From positions 62,001-126,000 of the forward strand of contig JANQPV010000021.1 of assembly GCA_028285305.1 (NCBI GenBank): a stretch of DNA of 64,000 bases. The letters run 5' to 3'. This document shows, piece after piece, positions 8,958-16,680 of the stretch. The notes under the pieces were generated by a model. The model worked only from the letters and a program-made list of their open reading frames with translations. It was not told where the DNA came from and ran no database searches. The DNA comes from Alphaproteobacteria bacterium (GTDB taxonomy: Bacteria > Pseudomonadota > Alphaproteobacteria > SMXP01). Every line of letters begins with the position of its first letter. The first letter of the stretch is position 1. A program made the translations under genes and the position numbers.

Positions 8958-9265
8958 AAGGACGTACAAAAAATCTGTCAATAACTTCGTTTGGTTGCGG
9001 TGCAAAGCAGCATACGGAGTGTTTATGTGGCTAAATTTGTCACAAATATTGAACACGACTCAGGCACACGCTTTTTGTTATCAAGAGTTCGCGAAAAAAG
9101 TGTTCGCATACGCAGCAATTTATTGACTTTTGTTGGAAATCGGCCTAAGTAATGACCTTAGTTAGTTCTCGCCGGGAACCTCGTCTGACAGGTGCCCGTT
9201 AAGCAAACATAAACTTTCAGTTAACCATAATCCGCTGCCACCCTTCCTGGGTGAGAGGAGAAGTC
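8958..9265. other. Intergenic region between csoR and WS/DGAT gene
   Basis: This region of about 308 bp has no convincing ORF. A TTGACT at 9123-9128 could be a -35 element, but no good -10 follows at standard spacing. The ribosome-binding site GAGGAGAAG precedes the next gene's ATG at 9266. Confidence 0.45.
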
Positions 9266-10786
9266 ATGGCGGTTGATAAAGTTCGTGCGCTCGACGCATG
9301 CTGGCTACATTTCGAGACTCAGGATATGCCGCTCCACGTAGCGAGCGCTTTGGTCTTCAAGCTTCCCGAAGGGAAAGCCGACACTTTCTTTGATGAGCTG
9401 AAGGGCCATGTTCAAAGCCGCATCCACCTGCTGAAGACTTACAGTGTCAAGAAAAAGGACACGCCGCTCAATTTGGACCATCCTGTATGGGTCGAAGCCG
9501 ATGAGATCGATATTGAGTACCACGTCAGACGACTGATTTTACCGGAACCCGGTACCCAAACGCAATTCGACGAGGCTTGCGGTCATATCCAAGAGATGCC
9601 GCTCGATCCGGAGCGCCCCTTGTGGCAGTTGACATTGATTGAGGGTCTGAAAAACGGACGCGTTGCTCTTTTTGTGAAGAACCATCACTCCGTCATTGAC
9701 GGTGAGTCGGGTGTGGCCCAGTTGGATGTCCTTTTTGACAAAACCCCTGTACCCAGAGAGGTGCAGCCGCCCACGGTCAAGCGCCATTCCAATTCTCCTT
9801 CGTCTTTGGAGCTCTTAGCCGATGCCTATGTGCGATTTTGGATGCAACCCGTCGAGCTGATGACGAAGATCCCTGACTTTGCGAAGGCGGCTCAGAACTT
9901 CGCTCGCGTTGTTCTGGATACCAATCGTGTCAGCAAGGTTCTTACTCCTGCACCCAAGACGAGATTCAATCGGTCGATCTCGCGGCGGCGGGTGTTTTCT
10001 TCCGTCTCAATTCCGCTGAGTGAAATCAAAGACCTAAAAAAAGCAGCCGGGGTGACTGTTAATGATGCGGTGCTGGGCGTTTGCAGCGGCGCGCTTCGGC
10101 GGTTCTTGATGCGGACCGGTGAACTTCCCAAACACAGCCTTGTTGCCGCTGTTCCTGTCTCACTGCGACGAGGAGACGCTTCCTCCGCTGACGAGATGGG
10201 AACACTCGTGACTTCGATGACCTGTCCTTTGGCAACGAATGAGCATGACGCAACCAAACGTATGGCGCTCATTAAACGGGGAACGGAAGAAGCCAAGAGA
10301 AACGTCGAAGCGACAAAAGGGGCCCTCATCCAAAACTTCAATGTCTTTGGTGCGCCCATCGCTCTGCGGCTGGCGGCGCAAGCCTATGGTGCTTTGCGTT
10401 TGGCGGACCATCATAGTCCGATCGCCAATTTGGTGGTCTCAAATGTTGCCGGGCCGCGTCATGCCATTTATCTCATGGGGGCTGAGATGGAACATTACTA
10501 TCCTGTTTCGGGTGTGGCCCATGGGCAAGGGATCAACATTACGGTACAAAGCTATCGCGATACTTTAAATTTTGGCCTCATCGGCTGCACCGATCTTGTG
10601 CCGGATCTCACCGTATTGCGGGATTGCATCGTTGCCAGTCTGCAAGAATTGAAATCCATATACCTCGAAAGCGAAGAGCTTGACGAAGAAGAATTGGATG
10701 TTGTCCTGCCTTCGGCTCGCGATATCGAAGATGGCGAGCAGTATACAGACCAAGATGTACCCTTGGTAGCAGCACCTCTAGAGTAA
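9266..10786 (+). CDS. Wax ester synthase/acyl-CoA:diacylglycerol acyltransferase (WS/DGAT)
   Basis: The protein has 506 residues, normal for the family. The catalytic HHxxxDG motif is intact as HHSVIDG (His140, His141, Asp145 counted from the ATG at 9266). The C-terminal region contains NLVVSNVAGPR, matching the conserved ND/SNVPGP-type motif, plus NAVL-like VNDAVLGVCSGALRR. These enzymes join acyl-CoA to fatty alcohols or diacylglycerol, making wax esters or triacylglycerol stored as lipid bodies. The ATG at 9266 is preferred over a GTG at 9251 because GAGGAGAAG lies directly upstream. It ends before a strong terminator. It suggests neutral lipid storage in this organism. Confidence 0.93.
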   Translation: MAVDKVRALDACWLHFETQDMPLHVASALVFKLPEGKADTFFDELKGHVQSRIHLLKTYSVKKKDTPLNLDHPVWVEADEIDIEYHVRRLILPEPGTQTQFDEACGHIQEMPLDPERPLWQLTLIEGLKNGRVALFVKNHHSVIDGESGVAQLDVLFDKTPVPREVQPPTVKRHSNSPSSLELLADAYVRFWMQPVELMTKIPDFAKAAQNFARVVLDTNRVSKVLTPAPKTRFNRSISRRRVFSSVSIPLSEIKDLKKAAGVTVNDAVLGVCSGALRRFLMRTGELPKHSLVAAVPVSLRRGDASSADEMGTLVTSMTCPLATNEHDATKRMALIKRGTEEAKRNVEATKGALIQNFNVFGAPIALRLAAQAYGALRLADHHSPIANLVVSNVAGPRHAIYLMGAEMEHYYPVSGVAHGQGINITVQSYRDTLNFGLIGCTDLVPDLTVLRDCIVASLQELKSIYLESEELDEEELDVVLPSARDIEDGEQYTDQDVPLVAAPLE

Positions 10787-10811
10787 GCGCTTTTTCCACC
10801 ATTGCGATTTC

Positions 10812-10844
10812 GGCGGCCTCTCGTGAGAGGGGCCGCCTTTGTTT
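10812..10844 (+). terminator. Rho-independent terminator after WS/DGAT
   Basis: GGCGGCC(T)CTC pairs with GAG(G)GGCCGCC around a GTGA loop, followed by TTTGTTT. This fits the end of the acyltransferase transcript. Confidence 0.75.
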
Positions 10845-10859
10845 GTGCGCACCGGTTTG

Positions 10860-10875
10860 GTAAGTCTTGACTTAC
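10860..10875. promoter_or_regulatory. ArsR operator O1
   Basis: GTAAGTCTTGACTTAC is an inverted repeat of GTAAGTC arms. It overlaps the putative -35 TTGACT (10867-10872) of the downstream arsR-type gene, and its centre lies 35 bp from that of O2. Confidence 0.7.
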
Positions 10876-10902
10876 CTTAAGGTATTGAGTATTCGTAAGT
10901 CA
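10867..10902 (+). promoter_or_regulatory. Putative promoter of the ArsR-type gene with start at or beside the ATG
   Basis: TTGACT (10867-10872), a 16-nt spacer and GTATTC (10889-10894) place the transcription start near 10901-10902, which is the A of the ATG. This predicts a leaderless mRNA. The -10 element is a poor match (3 to 4 of 6), so the start needs mapping. Confidence 0.45.
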
Positions 10903-10911
10903 TGACTTACG
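10894..10911. promoter_or_regulatory. ArsR operator O2 containing the start codon
   Basis: CGTAAGTCATGACTTACG is a perfect 18-bp palindrome whose centre is the ATG start codon at 10902-10904. It shares its arms with O1, so one repressor should bind both. Confidence 0.75.
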
Positions 10912-11210
10912 GACAGAAGATCGAGGCTCTTGCTGTGCCTACCCGACGCGCGGTGCTGGAGCGCCTGATCGAAGGCCCCGCTTCGGTTGGGGAAATTGCG
11001 GATGGATTACCGGTTTCCCGGCCCGCCGTGTCTCAACATTTGCGGGTCTTGAAGGATGCAAATCTGGTCCGCGAAACAAAACACGGCACCCGCCACATCT
11101 ATTCTCTCAACGCCGAAGGCTTTCAGGACCTGCGCGCTTATTTCGATCAGTTCTGGGATGGGGCACTCGCGGCCCTTCAAACAGCCGTGAAGGCGTCTGA
11201 AGAGCAATAA
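10902..11210 (+). CDS. ArsR-family winged-helix transcriptional regulator
   Basis: The protein has 102 residues. The winged helix includes PTRRAVLERLIEGPASVGEIA and the recognition helix VSRPAVSQHLRVLKDANLV, followed by a wing (KHGTRHIYSL). There is no CxC metal motif in the DNA-binding helix, so it belongs with the metal-independent members often found beside GST- or SRPBCC-type genes. Two matching palindromes lie at and upstream of its start, and no ribosome-binding site precedes the ATG. A glutathione S-transferase gene follows 44 bp downstream, probably as the regulated partner. Confidence 0.88.
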   Translation: MTYGQKIEALAVPTRRAVLERLIEGPASVGEIADGLPVSRPAVSQHLRVLKDANLVRETKHGTRHIYSLNAEGFQDLRAYFDQFWDGALAALQTAVKASEEQ

Positions 11211-11254
11211 TCCGTTTGAAAAAGAAAGCGTCTGCAGAACTCGGAGGTAACACA

Positions 11255-11923
11255 ATGCCCAATGTCGTCGTCTACGGATCTCCCAACAGCACATTCACCC
11301 GCGCAGTCCTGATGGCCTGCAAAGAGAAGGAAATAGACTTCGACAATGTTGCCATAGGGGCAGGCGCTGAAGATATGAAGGGCGCAGCGCATATGGCCCG
11401 CCATCCCTTTGGGCGTATTCCCGCCATGTCTCATGGAGACGTAACGCTCTTTGAGAGTGCGGCTATTGCTCAGTATATTGATGATATGTTTGACTCTGGA
11501 TCGCGCTTACAACCGTCCGATCCCGTCGAACGGGCGCGCATGGTGCAATGGATTTCGGCGATCATCGATTATATTTCGGGTGATTGTACACGCGAGTTCG
11601 TTTTGCAGTTTTTCTTCCCTAGCGGGGCTGCCGGACAAAGGGACGAAGAGCGTATCGACATGGCGCGTCCGCGCATTCGCAGCCACTGCGAGATTATCGA
11701 CAAAGCGCTGGAAGGCCGCACCTACTTGGCCGGCCACGACAGGCCCTCGATCGCCGACCTTATGTTGGCGCCGCCGCTTTTCTACGTTGGCAGTATGCCG
11801 GGCGGAATGGAGAGTTTTACCGGGCTAGAGAACCTGGGAAGATGGTGGGAGGCTATCAGTACCCGGCCGAGTTTTGTAGAGACACGTCCGCCGATTATCG
11901 ATCAAGTGAGCCTCGACGCTTAG
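11255..11923 (+). CDS. Glutathione S-transferase family protein
   Basis: The protein has 222 residues. The N-terminal thioredoxin-like domain has VVYGSPNSTFTRAV in the active-site loop and the glutathione-binding FGRIPAMSHGDVTLFESAAIAQYI (cis-Pro and the ES pair). The C-terminal half is the all-helical GST domain, with YLAGHDRPSIADLMLAPP as the conserved N-capping box. The ATG at 11255 has GGAGG 7 nt upstream. It probably conjugates glutathione to electrophiles or acts as an isomerase. It is likely co-transcribed with and controlled by the preceding ArsR regulator. Confidence 0.88.
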   Translation: MPNVVVYGSPNSTFTRAVLMACKEKEIDFDNVAIGAGAEDMKGAAHMARHPFGRIPAMSHGDVTLFESAAIAQYIDDMFDSGSRLQPSDPVERARMVQWISAIIDYISGDCTREFVLQFFFPSGAAGQRDEERIDMARPRIRSHCEIIDKALEGRTYLAGHDRPSIADLMLAPPLFYVGSMPGGMESFTGLENLGRWWEAISTRPSFVETRPPIIDQVSLDA

Positions 11924-12069
11924 GCAGGCCAGCGGGACCAAACTGGGACAGCGCAGTTCTTTCGAGAATAGACCACTTAGCGCTCACTGCGGCGACCGCC
12001 TTGTAAAGAGCAAACGGGTCATCTATCAACGTCTCCGTTGATAAATGATGGTGTCGGAGCGTAGGCGAG

Positions 12070-12804
12070 GTGTCGGACCAAATAGCGAGTATGGTAGTGC
12101 CCAGCCAGTTTAACGGCCCGCCGGGATCGGGAAATGGAGGGTATGTCTGCGGCAAGCTTGCCGGGATTCTCAGCGAGCCCGATACAGGTGTTTGGACGGA
12201 GGTGTCACTTCGTGCCGCTGTGCCTCTGGAGAAAGAGCTCAGAGTTGAGGTCGAAGGGGACCGGGCGGATCTTGTCGATGGCGAGAACATCGTGGCCTCG
12301 GCCAAAACTGTAAGTCTTGATCTTAACATCCCCAGTCTTCCGACTGACCAGGAGATCTCGGATGCATCACAAAGGTACCGTTGGCGGGAAGACCACCCAA
12401 TACCCGAATGCTTTGTCTGCGGACCGTTGCGAACCAAAGAAGATGGATTGAGGATCTTTGCAGGTCCGTTGCGGGAGAGGGATCAAATCATGGTTGCTAC
12501 GCCGTGGCGGCCCCATCCCAACTTCGCCGATGATGACGGTATGGTGCCGCCCGAGATCATTTGGGCGGCTTTGGATTGTCCTGGTGCATATGCCATTGAT
12601 GAATTGGAAACGACGTCTTTGAAGCTGCTTGGGCGGTTGACAGCACGGACGATGAAACCCATTCGGGCTGGTACGAACTGTGCTGTTTTGGGCTGGTATA
12701 TCTCTTCCGATGGCCGCAAACATGAAGCAGGGACTGCAGTCTTTGATGAAGACGGTGAGCTGGCCGGTGCGGGAAAGGCCACTTGGATCGAGTTGAAAAC
12801 GTGA
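12070..12804 (+). CDS. Hotdog-fold thioesterase-like protein
   Basis: The protein has 244 residues and starts with GTG. The phrase FNGPPGSGNGGYVCGKLA matches the N-terminal region of acyl-CoA-thioesterase-like hotdog proteins, and the C-terminal LLGRLTARTMKPIRAGTNCAV plus KATWIEL resembles the second hotdog unit. A CFVCG segment in the middle could bind metal or stabilise a fold. I infer a double-hotdog protein acting on acyl-CoA. It is followed 20 bp later by a gene of unknown function. Confidence 0.55.
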   Translation: MSDQIASMVVPSQFNGPPGSGNGGYVCGKLAGILSEPDTGVWTEVSLRAAVPLEKELRVEVEGDRADLVDGENIVASAKTVSLDLNIPSLPTDQEISDASQRYRWREDHPIPECFVCGPLRTKEDGLRIFAGPLRERDQIMVATPWRPHPNFADDDGMVPPEIIWAALDCPGAYAIDELETTSLKLLGRLTARTMKPIRAGTNCAVLGWYISSDGRKHEAGTAVFDEDGELAGAGKATWIELKT

Positions 12805-12824
12805 AACGGTGAATCAAAAGGCCC

Positions 12825-13922
12825 ATGTCTTCCAACCCCTTTATCCAGACGTTGAACGTGCCGGTTGCGCCTCACTCCCGTGAGGCGGAATTCCGGGCGG
12901 TCGCCCACTTGTATCATGCGCTGTTCACAGGGCTTATGCTGCATGTGGTGTTGAAGAAGGGAGCCGCGGTTGCCGGTGAATGGACGTACCGGCTCTTTCG
13001 AGCCCAGCATTTGGAAAAATTTGCGTCGAGTTTTGACAAGCTCGGATTGACCGAAGTTTCAGATGCGGTTGCCGCAGCTCAATATCATTACTTGTCCAAT
13101 TCCGTTGGTGGGGTCGAAGTCGAGTTCATTCCGGAAACGGACAAAAAAGCCTGGGTTCACTTTTGCCATCCACGATGGATGTTCGACGGAACCGCCTTGT
13201 GCGGCATGCCGGTGGAGATCAGCCGGGGTATTCTGACCGGGTGGTACGGCCATAATGGCGTATCGCTCGGCAATCGCCGTCTTGGTTTTGTCTGTACAAG
13301 CCAAGATATGACTGGTCAGTACGGACTGGCTGGGTATTTCCAAGAGTTCGACCGGGAGTTGGCCCCAGAGGAGAGGGTGCAATATTCGCCAGGGGAACTC
13401 GCTCCGAAATTCGATCCCGCTTTGGCGCCTCAGCTCGATCTGGCGGCTTGGCCCGCCGAGCGGCTGATCAAGGCCAACCGCAATTATGCGATGGAGTACA
13501 TCAAAACGGGATTGACCCAAATGCTGGCGCTGTTAGGGCCCGACGAGACTCGGGCGATTGTCGGTAACACGGCGGGGTTGATCGGGCGACAGTTTTACCG
13601 CGGTCTGCAAGAGACTTTGGGATTAGGGCAAGCTGACGAAAGTGCTCACGGCTTTGCAGAATTTATGAAGCGCTTCGCCGCGGGACAGGATGATGACGTT
13701 GAAACAATGTCCGACGGCGATGGCGTCGTCATTGGGTGGACTGGCTGGCGATTGATGCGCGGATTGACAAATCTGCATCCGGCCGCTTTTGAAGCCTGGC
13801 TCGGATTGTTTACGGGTGCGCTCGCGGTGCACAATCGTTTCTTGAGGTTGGACCTGTTGGACGCCGCCGGGTTAGGTGAAGGTTCGCTGAAAGCTCGACT
13901 TAAGATCAGTCCCGTCAAGTGA
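12825..13922 (+). CDS. Conserved hypothetical protein, 365 aa
   Basis: I do not recognise this protein firmly. It is soluble, with no signal peptide or membrane segment. Notable features are FRAQHLEKFASSFDKLGL, CHPRWMFDGTALCGMP, and a Trp-rich C-terminal half with GWTGWRLMRGL. A distant resemblance to L-2-amino-thiazoline-4-carboxylate hydrolase-like proteins is possible, but weak. It lies 20 bp after the hotdog gene, so the two are probably one operon. It ends 8 bp before the convergent stop of the next gene. Confidence 0.5.
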   Translation: MSSNPFIQTLNVPVAPHSREAEFRAVAHLYHALFTGLMLHVVLKKGAAVAGEWTYRLFRAQHLEKFASSFDKLGLTEVSDAVAAAQYHYLSNSVGGVEVEFIPETDKKAWVHFCHPRWMFDGTALCGMPVEISRGILTGWYGHNGVSLGNRRLGFVCTSQDMTGQYGLAGYFQEFDRELAPEERVQYSPGELAPKFDPALAPQLDLAAWPAERLIKANRNYAMEYIKTGLTQMLALLGPDETRAIVGNTAGLIGRQFYRGLQETLGLGQADESAHGFAEFMKRFAAGQDDDVETMSDGDGVVIGWTGWRLMRGLTNLHPAAFEAWLGLFTGALAVHNRFLRLDLLDAAGLGEGSLKARLKISPVK

Positions 13923-13930
13923 GCGGCGCG

Positions 13931-14281
13931 CTAGTTCTTTCGGATTCGGCTGGTCCGTTTCACTTCGAACCCGGCATACGTGCCTGAGTGGATCGGTTTG
14001 TTTTGCGTGTCAGGGTGAATGGTTTCTTTCGCCTCTTGTAAGTCCTGCGCCAGCCGGGCGACAGCCGCATTGATGTCCCGGCATTGACGTTCCAGATCTG
14101 TGACATCGAAGGCCATTTCCATAGAACGCCCTTTGGCCGACTGCTCGGCTTGCTCCGACGTGCGCTTTGCACGGCCCATGCCGCCCAGCAAAAACCCAAA
14201 GACCGACCCAATCAAAAAGATACCGATTGTGACGCTGATCATTGTGGTGGACGATGTGAGCGTTACATATACATTCGACAT
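13931..14281 (-). CDS. Small single-pass membrane protein with coiled coil
   Basis: The protein has 116 residues. A transmembrane helix near the N-terminus (MISVTIGIFLIGSVFGFLLGGM) is followed by a basic patch (GRAKR) and a helical, probably coiled-coil segment (about residues 45-80) rich in Glu, Gln and Ala. The ATG at 14281 has GGGAG 6 nt upstream. The function is unknown. It is divergent from the RNA-repair gene hen1 across 132 bp and may be unrelated to it. Confidence 0.55.
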   Translation of the reverse strand: MSNVYVTLTSSTTMISVTIGIFLIGSVFGFLLGGMGRAKRTSEQAEQSAKGRSMEMAFDVTDLERQCRDINAAVARLAQDLQEAKETIHPDTQNKPIHSGTYAGFEVKRTSRIRKN

Positions 14282-14384
14282 TAGGTGCTCCCGACACAGG
14301 GGCTGCAATTTGTGGCGCTTTCAAAAAGGCCCTTTGTGGCAAACCGTTAGAGTGGGGTTTGGTAGTCTGATTTTGTTTTCTCGC

Positions 14385-14390
14385 TATACT
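14385..14390 (+). promoter_or_regulatory. Putative -10 element of the RNA-repair cassette
   Basis: TATACT lies 24 bp before the hen1 ATG. No good -35 hexamer is present at 16-18 bp, which suggests an activator-dependent or alternative-sigma promoter, or simply a weak one. Confidence 0.3.
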
Positions 14391-14413
14391 ATACCACGTA
14401 CGGTTTGTCCGAC

Positions 14414-15805
14414 ATGTTTCTGAAAATTTCTACCACCTATGAGCCTGCCACAGACCTCGGATTTCTCCTTCGGAAGAATCCTGCCAATCTGTATCGCGCG
14501 GACCTGTCGTTTGGGGAGGTTTTGCTCTTTTATTCTGTGGCAACCCGTTCGCAATGTGAAGCTGTTTTGATGCTGGATGTGGATCCCGTTAGACTTGTTC
14601 GTGGGCGGATGGGTCGCTCGGGAGAGGCGCTTTTAGATCACTATGTAAATGATCGCCCGTATGCTGCCTCTTCGTTTCTTAGCGTCGCTATGGCCCGGTC
14701 GCTCAGGGATGCGATGGCGGGCCGGGCGCCGGAGCGCTCGGACTTGGCCGCCACACCCATTCCGCTTCAGCTTTCCGTTTCTCCCTTGCCATGCAGAGGA
14801 GGAGCGGCTCTGGTTGAGAAATTGTTTGAGCCGCTTGGCTACACGGTGCAGACCCAAAGCTATGTTCTGGATCAGAACCATCCCGATTGGGGCAATAGCC
14901 CATACCTGACCGTAACCCTGAGTGGAACGAAACGGGTTTCGGAGGCGCTAACACATGTCTACGTGTTGGTGCCGGTTCTCGACAATGCGAAACACTATTG
15001 GGTTGGGGAGGACGAAGTTGAGAAGTTGATCGAAAAGGGCGGAGAGTGGCTGCACTCTCATCCTGAACGGGACCTGATTGCGAAACGGTATCTCAAGCGC
15101 AGGCGATATGCACGGCAGGCCTTAGAGCTGCTGGATGAGCGATTCGCTCCGCACCAAGATGAGAACGCGGAAGAGCCGGAAACAGAAGATCTTTTGGAAC
15201 AGCCGCTTGGACTGAATCAACAACGCTATGAGGCTGTGGCTCGCATGTTGGAGGAAAAGGGCGTGCGCAAGGTGTGCGATCTCGGCTGCGGGGAAGGCAA
15301 GTTGGTCTCGCGGTTGCTACAGGAAAAGCATCTTGAGCGGATTATCGGAATTGAGGTTTCGTCGAGTGAATTGGAAAAGGCGGATCGGCGATTGAAGTTA
15401 GAACGGATGCCGCCAAGCCAACGGGCCCGGGTCGATCTGTTTCGAGGCTCTCTTGTTTATGACGATGATCGCCTAAAGGGTGTGGATGCCGTCACCCTTA
15501 TCGAAGTGATTGAACATGTCGACCCAGAACGCCTGGGGGCGCTTGAGCGGGTTGTTTTTCACACGGCGGCACCGCGTCTCGTTATTGTGACGACACCTAA
15601 CAAGGAGTTCAACGTGACGTTTGAGAACATGATGCCAGGCACGTTGCGGCATTGGGATCATCGGTTCGAGTGGACGCGCAATGAGTTCGAAGGCTGGTCT
15701 CGCGGTGTGTGCGACCGCAACGGCTACCAAGTTGATTTCCGTGTGATCGGCGATGTGCACGAGGACTTTGGAGGACCCACGCAGATGGCGGTCTTTTCAA
15801 GGTGA
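14414..15805 (+). CDS. hen1: 3'-terminal RNA ribose 2'-O-methyltransferase Hen1
   Basis: The protein has 463 residues, as expected for bacterial Hen1. The N-terminal ligase-activating domain begins ISTTYEPATDLGFLLRKNP, a signature of the family. The C-terminal methyltransferase has the SAM-binding DLGCGEG (about residues 290-296) and the metal-coordinating EVIEHVD plus RHWDHRFEW, giving the Glu/His set that holds Mn2+ at the RNA 3' end. Bacterial Hen1 methylates the 2'-OH at a break before Pnkp seals it, so the repaired RNA cannot be cut again at the same site. Its stop overlaps the next start by 4 bp (GTGA). The start has no clear ribosome-binding site. Confidence 0.94.
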   Translation: MFLKISTTYEPATDLGFLLRKNPANLYRADLSFGEVLLFYSVATRSQCEAVLMLDVDPVRLVRGRMGRSGEALLDHYVNDRPYAASSFLSVAMARSLRDAMAGRAPERSDLAATPIPLQLSVSPLPCRGGAALVEKLFEPLGYTVQTQSYVLDQNHPDWGNSPYLTVTLSGTKRVSEALTHVYVLVPVLDNAKHYWVGEDEVEKLIEKGGEWLHSHPERDLIAKRYLKRRRYARQALELLDERFAPHQDENAEEPETEDLLEQPLGLNQQRYEAVARMLEEKGVRKVCDLGCGEGKLVSRLLQEKHLERIIGIEVSSSELEKADRRLKLERMPPSQRARVDLFRGSLVYDDDRLKGVDAVTLIEVIEHVDPERLGALERVVFHTAAPRLVIVTTPNKEFNVTFENMMPGTLRHWDHRFEWTRNEFEGWSRGVCDRNGYQVDFRVIGDVHEDFGGPTQMAVFSR

Positions 15806-16623
15806 CGAACGTGGATGATGCAGCGACTCTGAATTCGGTATCTTCAGACATGCAGGAGGTCATCGCGCGCGAGCTCGATGCAATCGAGAGCCGGGAAAAC
15901 GTGCGCCTGCTCTTTGCCATCGAGAGCGGGAGTCGCGCCTGGGGCTTTCCGTCTCCAGACAGCGACTATGATGTGCGCTTTGTCTACGCGCGGCCGGTTG
16001 ATTGGTATCTGTCGCTTGAGCCGGGGCGGGACGTTATTGAATTGCCTCTTGAGGGGGATTTGGACATTAACGGATGGGATATCAAGAAAACGCTCAGCCT
16101 GCTTCTTAAACCCAATCCCGTCGCACTCGAATGGCTGTCCAGCCCGATCCGGTACAGATGGAACGATTACGTTTGTGACGACTTGATCGCTTTTTCGCAG
16201 CGGGTGGCGCATGGACCGGCGTGTTTACATCACTATCTTCATCTGGGTGGTCGGCAATGGCAGGTCTATGTCGAGGATAAAGTCCAGGTAAATCTGAAGA
16301 AATATCTTTATGTGGTGCGGCCGGCCATGGCGATCCGGTGGATTAGATTGTATCCAGAGCAAATTCCGCCAATGAATTTTCATGCGTTGCGCGCCGGAAT
16401 TGATTTGCCTCAGCAATTGACCACTGCGCTGATGGATCTCTTGGACAAGAAAAGCCGCTCCAAAGAACTGGGTGAGGCGCCGCGGATTGAGCCGATCGAT
16501 CGGTTCATCGAGGAGGAGTTCAATTGGGCCAGAGAGGCGGTCACGACCGCGTCCTATGAGCGCAAGGAACTCAGATCAGATGCGGACGATCTATTCCGTA
16601 AGATCATTGGACGGGACGAATAA
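15802..16623 (+). CDS. Nucleotidyltransferase (COG3541/YcgL-like) in the RNA-repair operon
   Basis: The protein has 273 residues and starts with a GTG that overlaps the hen1 stop. The pol-beta-type active site is GSRAWGFPSPDSDYDVRF, with the GS motif and two carboxylates (DxD) followed by a third candidate Asp in DLDINGWD. The rest is helical and basic. Such proteins transfer a nucleotide to a substrate that is not known for this family. Its tight placement between Hen1 and Pnkp implies a role in RNA repair, such as adding nucleotides to a damaged 3' end, but this is inference. Confidence 0.8.
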   Translation: MTNVDDAATLNSVSSDMQEVIARELDAIESRENVRLLFAIESGSRAWGFPSPDSDYDVRFVYARPVDWYLSLEPGRDVIELPLEGDLDINGWDIKKTLSLLLKPNPVALEWLSSPIRYRWNDYVCDDLIAFSQRVAHGPACLHHYLHLGGRQWQVYVEDKVQVNLKKYLYVVRPAMAIRWIRLYPEQIPPMNFHALRAGIDLPQQLTTALMDLLDKKSRSKELGEAPRIEPIDRFIEEEFNWAREAVTTASYERKELRSDADDLFRKIIGRDE

Positions 16624-16680
16624 CATTTAATCCGGTCTGAAATCAAAGCGATGCCAGACCCGCTTGAAAAATAAAGAAGA

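Noticed and set aside
9038-9044. TGTCACA resembling an ECF41 -35 element
   Set aside because: No CGTC follows 16 nt downstream, so the two-part promoter is absent.
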